64,000 bases of DNA from Candidatus Methylacidiphilales bacterium (GCA_028713655.1 JAQTNW010000007.1:18641-82640); one strand, 5' to 3'; positions 26,782-35,509 are shown, counted from the stretch's first letter. Notes: generated by a model from the letters alone, not told the origin. A program made the numbers and translations.

Positions 26782-27347
26782 AGGTTTCCCTCCTCAAACA
26801 ATCCTTCAACCAGATACTGTGTCTTTATCGGAATCTGATTGGAGGGATAGTATTGCCCAACCAATTCCAAAACCTCCTTCGCGGACTTCAGTTTCAGATG
26901 ACGGGCGAGGAAAACAATATCGGCCACATCGGATGGTTCATCCGTTGTTCCCCCGATGCGTGCGGCCATGCATTTCATGGCAAGCAAGTATTCAGGCACA
27001 GGCATGGTCAGACGCAGATTTGAGAACTGAGGAAGATTACCCATGGTCGTCTCATGTCGGACGGAGATAAAACCTTTGACACGGTCGTTGAGCCAATCAA
27101 CAGGCAATCTCAGGTCGCTGGCAATGCGACGGGCAATTTCGCGTATGGTCTGAGTTGGTTGGAAAAGTGCGTCCACGTCTTTCGTGGCTAGCCGAGCTGT
27201 AAATGCCAGCACCATCACTATACCACCGAACAGACAAATCTCGCCCTTGACACCTTGCTTGCCAAGTTCATCGGACAAAGCTTGCAATCCGCGAAGGATG
27301 TTTTCGCGGGTCAGTGTCGAATTAGTGCTATTTTCATTAGCCTTCAC
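26778..27347 (-). CDS. nucleotidyltransferase-fold protein (DUF6036/AbiEii-like)
   Basis: A 189-residue protein with the minimal nucleotidyltransferase signature: 'ICLFGGIVMVLAFTARLATK' (G-G motif) followed by 'DVDALFQPTQTIREIARRI' (D-x-D). The third acidic position is less clear. 'TMPVPEYLLAMKCMAARIGG' and 'DVADIVFLARHLKLKSAKEV' match DUF6036/AbiEii-type proteins, which include MenT/AbiEii toxins that pyrimidylate tRNA. Coupled with the downstream 126-residue gene. It lies 12 bases after ubiD on the same strand, so read-through from the tadA-ubiD transcript is possible. Confidence 0.75.
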   Translation of the reverse strand: MKANENSTNSTLTRENILRGLQALSDELGKQGVKGEICLFGGIVMVLAFTARLATKDVDALFQPTQTIREIARRIASDLRLPVDWLNDRVKGFISVRHETTMGNLPQFSNLRLTMPVPEYLLAMKCMAARIGGTTDEPSDVADIVFLARHLKLKSAKEVLELVGQYYPSNQIPIKTQYLVEGLFEEGNL

Positions 27348-27359
27348 AACAAGGCAAGA

Positions 27360-28901
27360 TTATCGCAGATCCAGTAATTTTTCCATCTTTGCCTTCACCG
27401 CTTCATCCATTTTTATAATAGGCGGCCACCCGCGCTTGTGGCCTTCGCCAGGCAGCTTATGAGTCGCGTCGATCCCGAGCTTGGAGCCAATCGCCATTTC
27501 GGTGGTGGCATGGTCCAGCACATCGGCCGGGCCTTTGGTGATCATGCTGTCCCGTTGCGGATCGGTGTTCGCGCAGAGACGGAACAGCACTTCGCTGGTG
27601 TTGTGCACGTCCACGTCGTGGTCCACCACCACGATGTATTTGCTGAACATCATCTGTCCCATGCCCCAGAGGCCATGCATGACTTTGTAGGCCTGCATCG
27701 GATAGGTCTTTTTGATGCTCACAATCACAAGGTTGTGAAAGACACCCTCCGCAGGCAGCGCAATATCCACAATCTCCGGAAAATTCATTTTGAAAATCGG
27801 GAGAAAAATCTTCGCCGACGCGCCGCCGATGTAAAAATCCTCCATTGGCGGAATTCCAACGATGGTGGCCGGATACACGGCGTCCTTCCGATGCGTGATG
27901 GCAGTGATATGAAAAACCGGATAGGGCTCGGGCAAGGTGTAATATCCCGTGTGATCGCCAAACGGCCCTTCCTCGCGCAACGGCTCCTTGGTATCCACGT
28001 AGCCTTCAATCACAAAATCCGCATTGGCGGGTACTTCCAGATCATTTGTCTCGCACTTCACGAGTTCGACTGATTTTTTTCGCAAATAACCCGCCAATAG
28101 AAATTCATCCAGACCGTCGGGCAGCGGCGCGGTGGCGGCAAAGGTAAAAGCCGGATCGCCGCCGATAAAAATCGCAACCGGCATGCGCGTCCCCGTTTCA
28201 TAATAGCGGCGGCCATGCCGGGCGGCGACTTTCTGGAGCTGCCAGTGCATGCCGGTCGTGTGGTCGTCGTAAATCTGGATGCGATACATGCCGACGTTGC
28301 GCGCGCCGGTGTCGGGATCCTGAGTCACGACACAGGGCAGTGTAACAAAACGCCCGGCGTCGAGCGGCCAGCATTTCAGGATGGGCAGGTCTAACAATGT
28401 CGCAAACGGCAAAGCATCAGGTTTTAGGGCTGAAGTATCAAGTGAAGGAGCGGGCGGCCAGTTTCCTGAAAACGGAACACTTGAAACATCAAACTTGCGG
28501 ATCACTTCCTTGCACGGGCCGCTTTTGACGGTTTTGGGCCTGGCGTGTCGGAGCTCAAGGGCCTGGCCGAGAAGCTTGATCGTTTCGCCGAAGGACGTGG
28601 GCGGCCTGGCCTGCATCAACGAACCGAGTTCCGCGGCAACGGCATCGACAGACACCGTTCCCAGCGAAAGAGCCATGCGCTTCCAGGAGCCGAAGGCATT
28701 GATAAGCAGCGGGAATGACGAGACCACGCCGTTGACAGTGGGTTTCTCAATCAGAAGCGCCTTTCCACCGCCAGGCTTTTTCATTTCCAAATCGGCCAGG
28801 GCGGCAATCTCCAGATTTGTATCCAGCGGTTCCGAAATCCGGAGCAGTTCCCCGGCGGATTCAAGCGCCGCAACAAATTCACGCATGGAGTCGTAGGCCA
28901 T
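27360..28901 (-). CDS. mqnL: UbiD-family decarboxylase, menaquinone pathway candidate
   Basis: A 513-residue prenylated-FMN-dependent decarboxylase. 'DSMREFVAALESAGELLRIS' is the start typical of UbiD, and 'NVGMYRIQIYDDHTTGMHWQ' binds cofactor and metal. 'EGYVDTKEPLREEGPFGDHT' and 'GYYTLPEPYPVFHITAITHR' contain the catalytic E-x-x-R-x-E-G-P-F-G-D region. With ubiX at 17003-17569 supplying the cofactor, the likely role is MqnL in the futalosine pathway. Residues about 145-170 ('SGNWPPAPSLDTSALKPDAL') form an unusual insertion between 'KFDVSSVP' and 'LDLPILKCWP', where relatives usually run straight on. Confidence 0.88.
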   Translation of the reverse strand: MAYDSMREFVAALESAGELLRISEPLDTNLEIAALADLEMKKPGGGKALLIEKPTVNGVVSSFPLLINAFGSWKRMALSLGTVSVDAVAAELGSLMQARPPTSFGETIKLLGQALELRHARPKTVKSGPCKEVIRKFDVSSVPFSGNWPPAPSLDTSALKPDALPFATLLDLPILKCWPLDAGRFVTLPCVVTQDPDTGARNVGMYRIQIYDDHTTGMHWQLQKVAARHGRRYYETGTRMPVAIFIGGDPAFTFAATAPLPDGLDEFLLAGYLRKKSVELVKCETNDLEVPANADFVIEGYVDTKEPLREEGPFGDHTGYYTLPEPYPVFHITAITHRKDAVYPATIVGIPPMEDFYIGGASAKIFLPIFKMNFPEIVDIALPAEGVFHNLVIVSIKKTYPMQAYKVMHGLWGMGQMMFSKYIVVVDHDVDVHNTSEVLFRLCANTDPQRDSMITKGPADVLDHATTEMAIGSKLGIDATHKLPGEGHKRGWPPIIKMDEAVKAKMEKLLDLR

Positions 28902-28904
28902 AAT

Positions 28905-29438
28905 TTATCCGTTCGTTTCGCGATGACCGTTACCGTTGCCAAGGCCCGGTTCGGGCTTTTCCCTGGCGGTGGCCCGTTGTACTTTGAAAAAATCCTGCAA
29001 CAAGCGTTTGCTTTCCTCCGCGCCGACACCCGTCTGGATCTCGCAGCGATGATTCCAACCTTCGAACTGCAGTAAATTGACCGCCCCGCCGGCCGCGCCA
29101 TATTTTGGGTCCGTCACACCGATGACCACCCGGCCCACGCGGCACAGCACCATGGCGCCGGCGCACATCGGGCAGGGTTCTTTCGTGACATAGAGCGTGC
29201 ATTCGTTGAGGCGCCAATCCCCCAAGGCAGCTTGGGCCTGGGTCAAGGCCAGCATTTCGGCATGGGCCGTCGCATCGTGCAACAGCTCGACCTGATTGTA
29301 CGCGCGCCCGAGAATTTCATGGCCGCGTACTATAATGGCGCCTATCGGCACCTCGCCTTTGGCCTGCGCTTTCTTCGCCTGGCGCAAGGCTTCATCCATG
29401 AAATAAGGGTCGTCGAACATGCGGAGTCCAGTTTCCAT
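28905..29438 (-). CDS. tadA: tRNA-specific adenosine deaminase
   Basis: A 177-residue TadA: 'FMDEALRQAKKAQAKGEVPI', the zinc/catalytic motif 'HDATAHAEMLAL' (H-A-E) and 'YVTKEPCPMCAGAMVLCRVG' (P-C-x-x-C) are complete, and 'PKYGAAGGAVNLLQ' follows. It edits A34 to I in tRNA-Arg(ACG). 'MFDDPYFM' six residues in is an alternative start. The C-terminal 25 residues are glycine- and asparagine-rich and atypical. It is three bases upstream of ubiD, so the two are probably one transcript. Confidence 0.95.
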   Translation of the reverse strand: METGLRMFDDPYFMDEALRQAKKAQAKGEVPIGAIIVRGHEILGRAYNQVELLHDATAHAEMLALTQAQAALGDWRLNECTLYVTKEPCPMCAGAMVLCRVGRVVIGVTDPKYGAAGGAVNLLQFEGWNHRCEIQTGVGAEESKRLLQDFFKVQRATAREKPEPGLGNGNGHRETNG

Positions 29439-29536
29439 GAACCCGGCTGATTTTCAACGCACAATATGGGGGATAGGGCTCCTGGCCGGGAAGAAAAACA
29501 ATTTAACCGCGGATGAACACGGATTTACACAGATAC

Positions 29537-29585
29537 GACAAGTGTTACCTATGTATTGAACCAAGAGTGTTACCTATGTTCAGAC
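29537..29585. repeat. short direct repeat, possible insertion-sequence end relic
   Basis: AGTGTTACCTATGT occurs twice (about 29538-29551 and 29567-29580), 29 bases apart, in the gene-free stretch 29439-29675. Such paired 'GTTACCTATGT' words are typical of certain transposase-flanking ends (IS481-like in my recollection). No transposase is present. Just upstream is a 'TTAACCGCGGATGAACACGG' dispersed repeat (about 29501-29535). Confidence 0.4.
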
Positions 29586-29675
29586 AGTGCCCTGCTTCTG
29601 AATTCTGACTTCCGAATTCCACATTCCTTGAACGTTCTTCGCGATCTTCCTGTAAAACGGTTTCCTTTAGAATAA

Positions 29676-31046
29676 TCAAAACTTGCTTTTGACGCCGAAC
29701 GAAACCACATGCCGGTCAAACTCGCGCCCGATACAATTCGAAGATTCAATGCCATTGGCCCCACGGCTAAACGAATAGTCCGCCAGGAGGCTGAAGTGAT
29801 CATTCAAGTCATATTGCAGTCCGGCTGAATACACGAATTCCCAATCATCACGCGACGTCGGAATGTCATAGTGCCAGTCCAATGCCTGGAAGCCCACAGT
29901 ACCTGTCAGGTTCGAGAGTAGCTTACGCCGGTAGGACAGGTCGTAGAGAACATCGTAGTAGGATGCTGTTCCCGTGCTGGAAACAAACTCCCATTGCTTG
30001 ACCTTGAGCGACAGCGTATCGACCGAAGTGAGGCTGATCGTGGCGCTGCCATCGACAAACAGCTTTGTATCACTCCGGTCGTGGCCCGGTTGCACCGATG
30101 GGCCAAATTGCCTGAAATCCGGCCCGCATTGCACGTCGAGCTTCAACCATTTCCACGGCTGCCCCTCGATTCCGCCCAGTACGCGCTGGTAATCGTTGCT
30201 GCTGTTGACGCCGCTCCACGGAAAAATGGCCTGGTAATTATGGCCATAACGATAACTTGTCGTCACAGCAAAGGCGGGAGTGAGTTGATAGCCAACGTCC
30301 AAGCCGCCGTTCACATCATAACGGTCTTCATAATTCTGCCAACCCTGGCAGCCAGCACCATATTGCTGACGTGTGAGCATGTCGTAATAACACCACGATG
30401 CGACCGGGCGCAAAAACCAGTCTCCCAGGTCATAACGCAGCGAAAACCTGCCCTTGTCATTGATTTGCTCGCGGCGCTCGCGTGTCGCCACGGTGGCCAG
30501 GGCGCTGAGCGTTGTGTATTGTACCGTGTCGCGGTTTCCGTCGATGTAATTCAGGTTGTTGGCCAGATTGTATGAAAATGGCGCCAACGATCCGGCGATC
30601 TGACCGGAAAAGCGGTGCGCCGTGTAATCTTCGCCGGGCTCGGCCTCGTAATTCACAATCTCCGGCGCATAGGACAGCGAGAAGGTTTGAATGCATTTGT
30701 CGTCCTTGGACAGGCCAAGCAAAGGAACGAAGTTGAAATCCACTTTGGGGGTGATCGAAGTGCCGAAGGAACCGCGGTTTGCGATGGGTTTGGATGTTGT
30801 ACCCTGGGCGCTGCTCAGGAAAACATTGCTGTCGTAAAAGCCCTTGACGGTAATCGAGGCCTCGCTCAGCCAGGCCGGTTTTTTCAGGCTTTCCTGGAGG
30901 GCGACAGCGGGGGGCGCGCTCGACGAACGTGTTGGAGCTCCGACCTTGTCAACGCCACCGGCATCCGGGAGAGTTGTGCCAGCGCGGCAAAGAGCGGTTA
31001 ACCCCAAAGAAATCCAGAGTGAAATCGATAGAACTGATGTTTTCAA
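29676..31046 (-). CDS. exported outer-membrane beta-barrel protein
   Basis: A 456-residue protein with a signal peptide ('MKTSVLSISLWISLGLTALC', cleavage near 'CRAG') and a serine/proline-rich linker. After that come about 20 amphipathic strands ('SITVKGFYDSNVFLSSAQG', 'FSLSYAPEIVNYEAEPGEDY', 'RFSLRYDLGDWFLRPVASW'). The C-terminal residue is phenylalanine ('VSFGVKSKF'). It resembles the large, poorly characterised barrel families (often annotated 'outer membrane beta-barrel protein') found in many copies in verrucomicrobia and planctomycetes. The function is unknown. Confidence 0.75.
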   Translation of the reverse strand: MKTSVLSISLWISLGLTALCRAGTTLPDAGGVDKVGAPTRSSSAPPAVALQESLKKPAWLSEASITVKGFYDSNVFLSSAQGTTSKPIANRGSFGTSITPKVDFNFVPLLGLSKDDKCIQTFSLSYAPEIVNYEAEPGEDYTAHRFSGQIAGSLAPFSYNLANNLNYIDGNRDTVQYTTLSALATVATRERREQINDKGRFSLRYDLGDWFLRPVASWCYYDMLTRQQYGAGCQGWQNYEDRYDVNGGLDVGYQLTPAFAVTTSYRYGHNYQAIFPWSGVNSSNDYQRVLGGIEGQPWKWLKLDVQCGPDFRQFGPSVQPGHDRSDTKLFVDGSATISLTSVDTLSLKVKQWEFVSSTGTASYYDVLYDLSYRRKLLSNLTGTVGFQALDWHYDIPTSRDDWEFVYSAGLQYDLNDHFSLLADYSFSRGANGIESSNCIGREFDRHVVSFGVKSKF

Positions 31047-31253
31047 GCGGCCAAACTTATGGTGCCTGTAAGATTAGTCAATCTAATGTATGTTATATTA
31101 ATAAAGTATTAATTCTAATTGATTGGATCCTTTAAAACTAATTGAGCACCTCAGAACTGCTTCGAAATCACGGGCTTCAGGTTTTGACCCTGCCCACAAA
31201 GTAATCTACATCTTGTAGCCGGACGCTTTGATAGCCCTCGCTACTTATCTGAA

Positions 31254-32615
31254 ATGCGCATGAAAACAGAATCAGCACCCCCAATACAAAACCACGCCGA
31301 TATTGCCCAGCCCGGGTTTTGGGAGGCCTTCCGTTTCTGGCTCAAGCTCGGTTTTATCAGTTTTGGCGGACCGGCGGGACAGATCGCCATCATGCAGACC
31401 GAATTGGTTGAGAAGAAAAAATGGATCGGCCAGTCCCGCTTTCTGCATGCGCTCAACTTCTGCATGCTGCTGCCCGGCCCGGAGGCGCAACAACTCGCCA
31501 TTTACGTCGGCTGGCTGTTACACAAAACGCCGGGCGGCATCGTTGCGGGGAGCTTGTTCGTAATTCCGTCCATGTTCGTCCTCTGGATCTTGAGTTATAT
31601 GTACGCGGCGTTTGGAAACGTGCCTGAGGTCGCAGCCGTTTTCTACGGCCTGAAGCCTGTCGTGATGGCCATCGTTGCCGCCGCCGTCATCCGCATCGGG
31701 AGTAAAGCCCTCAAAAACGAAGTGATGTGGGGCATCGCCGCGCTGGCCTTTGCCGCCATCTTCTTTTTCAAAGTTCCATTTCCCGCAATCATCCTTTGCG
31801 CGGGCGCGATCGGTTTTGCCGGCGGAAAATTGTGGAGTCAAAAATTCGATGTGATTTCCGGGCACGCGCCGCCTGCAGACTGCGGGGGAAACCCGGTGTT
31901 GGACGATGAGAGTGAAAGCCCGGAGCACACCCGGCCTTCGTTGCGCCGCGCCATTAAAATCTGCAGTGTGTGCCTCCTGCTTTGGTGGACGCCCATTCTA
32001 CTTGCAGGCTGGTGGCAGGGAACTAACAGCACACTCTTTCACGAGGGAATATTTTTCAGCAAGGCGGCGGTGGTGACCTTCGGCGGCGCGTATGCGGTGC
32101 TGCCCTATGTCGCGCAACACGCGGTGGAATACTCCGGCTGGCTCCAGCCCGGCCAGATGCTGGACGGCCTCGGTCTTGCGGAAACCACGCCGGGACCGTT
32201 GATCATGGTGCTGCAGTTTGTCGGTTTCATGGGAGGATGGAGTCATCCGGGCAATCTGCCTCCGCTGCTTGCGGCCACGCTGTGCGCGCTGCTCACCACA
32301 TGGGCGACCTTCACGCCGTGCTTCCTGTGGATTTTCCTCGGAGGACCGCACATCGAGCAACTGCGCGGAAATAAAACCATCAGCGCCGCGCTTTCCGCGA
32401 TCACCGCGGCGGTGGTCGGCGTGATCCTGAACCTCGCCGTCTGGTTTGCCCTGCATGTGATTCATCCCCAACCGGGCATGATTAATGGGTTTGCCGTGGC
32501 GCTGGGATCGGTCGCGCTGGCCGGAATGGTGAAATGGAAATGGGACATCATCCCCGTGGTCATCGGTGGTGGACTAATCGGCCTGGCTTACAAGACGCTT
32601 CTGCACATGAACTAA
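31254..32615 (+). CDS. chrA: chromate transporter family protein
   Basis: A 453-residue full-length ChrA with two homologous halves of about six helices each: 'FWLKLGFISFGGPAGQIAIM' with 'LNFCMLLPGPEAQQLAIYVG' in the first, and 'FFSKAAVVTFGGAYAVLPYV' with 'DGLGLAETTPGPLIMVLQFV' in the second. The repeated F-G-G and P-G-P motifs are the CHR-domain signature. The family exports chromate, possibly sulfate, using the proton gradient. It has its own AT-rich upstream region and stands alone. Confidence 0.93.
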   Translation: MRMKTESAPPIQNHADIAQPGFWEAFRFWLKLGFISFGGPAGQIAIMQTELVEKKKWIGQSRFLHALNFCMLLPGPEAQQLAIYVGWLLHKTPGGIVAGSLFVIPSMFVLWILSYMYAAFGNVPEVAAVFYGLKPVVMAIVAAAVIRIGSKALKNEVMWGIAALAFAAIFFFKVPFPAIILCAGAIGFAGGKLWSQKFDVISGHAPPADCGGNPVLDDESESPEHTRPSLRRAIKICSVCLLLWWTPILLAGWWQGTNSTLFHEGIFFSKAAVVTFGGAYAVLPYVAQHAVEYSGWLQPGQMLDGLGLAETTPGPLIMVLQFVGFMGGWSHPGNLPPLLAATLCALLTTWATFTPCFLWIFLGGPHIEQLRGNKTISAALSAITAAVVGVILNLAVWFALHVIHPQPGMINGFAVALGSVALAGMVKWKWDIIPVVIGGGLIGLAYKTLLHMN

Positions 32616-32743
32616 CCCGGATTGTCCAAGAGTATTTTGATAGAGAGACGCGCCCGCTTTCCCTAACATAATCCAGCAGTCGCCGCCGCTCCCGACAAAC
32701 TCCGCTTTGCGCGGAATCAATTGTGAAACGCGTGCACGGCAGC

Positions 32744-33631
32744 CTACGGCCCGGCATGGCTGTCGGCATTGGCCAGAATCGTCCGGGTCTTCGGCTCAGC
32801 CGGATGCGGCGAGGGTGTGGAAAACCCGTAGTCAAACAACGCGCGCGCATCCGTCCACTTGTCCACGCTGTTCAGAATCACCAAATGCAGCTCCCTTCCA
32901 TTCCGGGTGGCCGACGCCGCATAGGTATGGCGCGACGCCACAGTCCAGCCTGTTTTGGCGGGCCCCATCCCGGCATAAGCGCCCAGGAGCCTGTTGTGAT
33001 TCCGAATCCGCTGGGTGCCGACCTGGGTCGTAAGAACCAACTGTCGCAACGTACAAATCTGCCGCAGTTGGGGAACCGCCAGGACCGCCTCGAAAATTTT
33101 CAGGAGGTCGGAAGCGCTCGTGTATTGGCCCGCAATCGGGAGTCCGTGCGGATTTTTGAAAAGCGTATGGGTGCATCCCAGGGAGCGAGCCCGCGCGTTC
33201 ATCAGCGCCGCAAATTTTTCAGGAGAGCCTCCGACATGACGCGACAACGCCATGGCGCTGTCGTTGTCAGAGCCAATCAGGAGGGCGTAGGTCAAATCCT
33301 TGACAGCCACCACCTCGCCCGGACGCAAGGGAATATGGCTGGGCTCAACGAGCGTGTCCTCCACCTGCACATGCACCGCGCCGTTCAGGCCCGTACGCTC
33401 CCAGACCAGGAGCGCCGTCATCAATTTGACCGTGCTGGCCGGGGGGTACGGCGCATTGATATTGCGCTGATACAATATCTGGCCGCTTTGAGCATCCACC
33501 AGCAAGGCTGCTTTGGCCTGGATCACGTCGTTGAGTGAATGGGATACCGGCTGCGCCGCCAAAGCCGTTCCTTGAACCAAGGTCCAGCAGGCCAGTCCAC
33601 TTAAAGCAAGCAGGCAGCGCGGGTATTCCAT
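32744..33631 (-). CDS. D-alanyl-D-alanine carboxypeptidase (PBP5 family)
   Basis: About 295 residues from 'MEYPRCLLALSGLACWTLVQ', a signal peptide ending near 'GTALAAQ'; the upstream 87 residues of the longer reading are not coding-like. The S11 peptidase motifs are complete: 'PPASTVKLMTALL' (S-x-x-K, residues 66-69), 'LLIGSDNDSAMAL' (S-x-N) and 'GPAKTGWTVASRHTYAA' (K-T-G). It trims pentapeptides in peptidoglycan. The usual C-terminal amphipathic membrane anchor is missing; the protein ends soon after 'YGFSTPSPHPAE', so it may be soluble in the periplasm. Confidence 0.9.
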   Translation of the reverse strand: MEYPRCLLALSGLACWTLVQGTALAAQPVSHSLNDVIQAKAALLVDAQSGQILYQRNINAPYPPASTVKLMTALLVWERTGLNGAVHVQVEDTLVEPSHIPLRPGEVVAVKDLTYALLIGSDNDSAMALSRHVGGSPEKFAALMNARARSLGCTHTLFKNPHGLPIAGQYTSASDLLKIFEAVLAVPQLRQICTLRQLVLTTQVGTQRIRNHNRLLGAYAGMGPAKTGWTVASRHTYAASATRNGRELHLVILNSVDKWTDARALFDYGFSTPSPHPAEPKTRTILANADSHAGP

Positions 33632-33733
33632 AGGATGCAGAGTGTTTGTACTCAGGACGGTACGGCCTTGGCAATAGATTTTTTTAAATTTTAAGATGGA
33701 AAATGCCCGGAATACTGGCAATTTCATTGGCCA

Positions 33734-34711
33734 ATGAGTAAAGGGAATCCAGGAATGGCCGCACTGCTGGCGGTTTTTGTATTTGGGGCGTCGCACCTGA
33801 TGGCGTCCGACCCGGTTACAAACACAACCGTAACGCCCGACTGGCTGAAGGTTGATGTTGAACCCCGGAAAGTGGATTCGGGTATCTCCCATGAATTCAA
33901 CGCCACCTATTCTTATGTCGGCGACTCAAAATTGAAATATGCAAGCCAGAACATGGGCAACATAAGCAACAGCAGCCGGGCCGCAGCTTCCTACATCGCC
34001 AGCATTCCAATTGTGGAGGACTGGCATTTCCGCGTCGGGGCGGAATACGAGCGTTATGATTTTGGACTCCCCTCATCTTCCTGGCTGCCAAACCGGCTGG
34101 AGTCTGCGGATGTTGTACTTGGCGTTGACGCCAATCTTTCGGAAAAGTGGCTCATGCGGGCGGAAATTCATCCGGGAATCTATGGCGATTTCCAGCAAAT
34201 CACGATGGATAATGTCAACATTCCGGCAATCATTGGTTTCACCTATTTGGTGGACAGCAAATTGCAATGGTTTTTCGGCTTGGGAATCGACCCCCGCTTT
34301 GGAGTGGCCATCAAGGATATTTGGAGCAGTCCGGTTTTTCCGGGAATCGGCGTGCGCTGGCAGTTTGCCGATGATTGGACCCTCATGGCGGTGCTGCCAA
34401 AACCCGAGCTTGAGTACAAAGTCAACGAACAGTTGGAAGCATTTGCCGGTGGTGAAATCCTGGGAGGCAACTACCGCATGGGCAGCCATTTTGGCGACCA
34501 TGTGGGCCGCTCCGATTTGAACAACGAGGATTTGAGCTACCGCGAAATACGCGCCGGTTTGGGGCTACGTTATAAATTTAATCCTGCATTTACGGTGGAA
34601 GCGAATGGCGGCATTGTCCTTGAACGCGAATTCCGCTACAGCGGACGGGATTTGACACTGGAAACGGAACCCGCGCCCTATGCGGCCGTGCAGCTCAAGG
34701 CCAATTTCTAA
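33734..34711 (+). CDS. DUF6268-like outer-membrane barrel protein
   Basis: A 325-residue exported protein ('MSKGNPGMAALLAVFVFGAS', cleavage near 'LMASDP'). It has repeating amphipathic strands: 'ATYSYVGDSKLKYASQNM', 'FRVGAEYERYDFGLPSSSWL', 'LMRAEIHPGIYGDFQQITMD' and 'LQWFFGLGIDPRFGVAIK'. It ends 'YAAVQLKANF' with terminal phenylalanine. The pattern of strands with 'E-I-x-P-G-x-Y-G-D' matches the DUF6268 barrel family as I remember it. The role is unknown. Read divergently from the carboxypeptidase. Confidence 0.7.
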   Translation: MSKGNPGMAALLAVFVFGASHLMASDPVTNTTVTPDWLKVDVEPRKVDSGISHEFNATYSYVGDSKLKYASQNMGNISNSSRAAASYIASIPIVEDWHFRVGAEYERYDFGLPSSSWLPNRLESADVVLGVDANLSEKWLMRAEIHPGIYGDFQQITMDNVNIPAIIGFTYLVDSKLQWFFGLGIDPRFGVAIKDIWSSPVFPGIGVRWQFADDWTLMAVLPKPELEYKVNEQLEAFAGGEILGGNYRMGSHFGDHVGRSDLNNEDLSYREIRAGLGLRYKFNPAFTVEANGGIVLEREFRYSGRDLTLETEPAPYAAVQLKANF

Positions 34712-34803
34712 TTGGTTTCGATGCGGCAAAGGCAGTCCGCGAAGAACTTCAAATAAAATAATCTCGCCTTGAACCGTCCGGATTCCTACGATTTCCCCTT
34801 TCA

Positions 34804-34888
34804 GGGCAGGTGGCAGAGCGGTCGATTGCGCACGCTTGGAAAGCGTGTGTACCTCACGGTACCGGGGGTTCGAATCCCCCCCTGCCCG
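34804..34888 (+). tRNA. tRNA-Ser (anticodon GGA)
   Basis: The acceptor stem GGGCAGG (34804-34810) pairs with CCTGCCC (34881-34887), discriminator G at 34888. The anticodon stem CACGC/GCGTG encloses loop TTGGAAA, giving GGA. A long variable arm (class II) precedes the T arm GGGGG-TTCGAAT-CCCCC. CCA is not encoded. A hairpin followed by T-rich sequence (about 34904-34924) may terminate transcription. The 3' end is duplicated about 146 bases downstream. Confidence 0.95.
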
Positions 34889-35073
34889 GGACTTTGTCCC
34901 GGCCCCCGCGACAGCGGGAGTCTTTAATCGATTCGAACAAAGTTCGGCGTCTTCGCGTCAGCGAATTCAATCAAATCAACGCATTCTCCCGCTACGTCAC
35001 GCAGCAGCGGGATGGACAATCCCCCCCTTGCCCGGGACTTTGTCCCGGCCCCCGCGATAGCGGGAGTCTTTAA
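34873..35073 (+). repeat. direct repeat duplicating the tRNA-Ser 3' end
   Basis: A block of about 54 bases starting inside the tRNA T-arm (from 34873: AATCCCCCCCTGCCCGGG then ACTTTGTCCCGG, ending CGGGAGTCTTTAA at 34926) recurs at 35018-35073. The copy has one inserted T in the tRNA-derived part and one changed base in the following hairpin. Copies start about 146 bases apart. The intervening 90 bases show no gene. Confidence 0.85.
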
Positions 35074-35263
35074 CCTCAATACCTTCAACCAATTCAAGCA
35101 ACCGTTTGGCCACAAAAGAACACAAAAAACGCAAAGTACAGGGAAGTTTCGGCAGTTTTGAGTTCTTTGCGCTCTTTTGCGGCGATATCGCCGTGCTCGG
35201 ATTGAGGGTTGCAACCAATTGGCACAAAGGAACTTATTCCCCAATTAGTTGAAGGCATTGAAG
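35074..35263. other. spacer of degraded dispersed repeats
   Basis: It holds 'GGCCACAAAAGAACACAAAA' and 'GAGTTCTTTGCGCTCTTTTG' words of the same type as those after carB and before the DNA polymerase gene. No gene is supported. Confidence 0.5.
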
Positions 35264-35509
35264 TTAGGCGTCCACTAATTCAAACCGCCACCGCTTCCCA
35301 AGGGCAAAAGCAGCCTTTCCCAAAGTAGTCAAGATGGCGGAGGGATTTTGGGAGTCCAGAATCCGGTTTATGGCGGCTCGGCTGGTGCCCATTTTCCGCG
35401 CCAATGCGGAAACCGTCACTTTCTTCTCTTTCATCGCAGATTCCAGCTTGTGCGCGAGGATTAACGACAAGATCATGCTGGTTACAGTATTGCTCTCGCG
35501 CAATCGCAT
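35264..35509 (-). CDS. small XRE-type helix-turn-helix protein
   Basis: About 81 residues. The core 'LESAMKEKKVTVSALARKMG' and 'TSRAAINRILDSQNPSAILT' is a clean helix-turn-helix of the HigA/XRE kind, followed by 'TLGKAAFALGKRWRFELV', which matches antitoxin-type regulators. The start is uncertain: 'MRLRES' is used, and 'MILSLILAHKLE' is an alternative at 35476. No ribosome binding site is clear for either. No toxin gene flanks it, so it may be an orphan antitoxin left behind, or a regulator. Upstream, 35560-35645 contains a short frame ('AVDPQTHAVWIVFAKDKKAY') without a start codon, perhaps another remnant. Confidence 0.6.
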   Translation of the reverse strand: MRLRESNTVTSMILSLILAHKLESAMKEKKVTVSALARKMGTSRAAINRILDSQNPSAILTTLGKAAFALGKRWRFELVDA

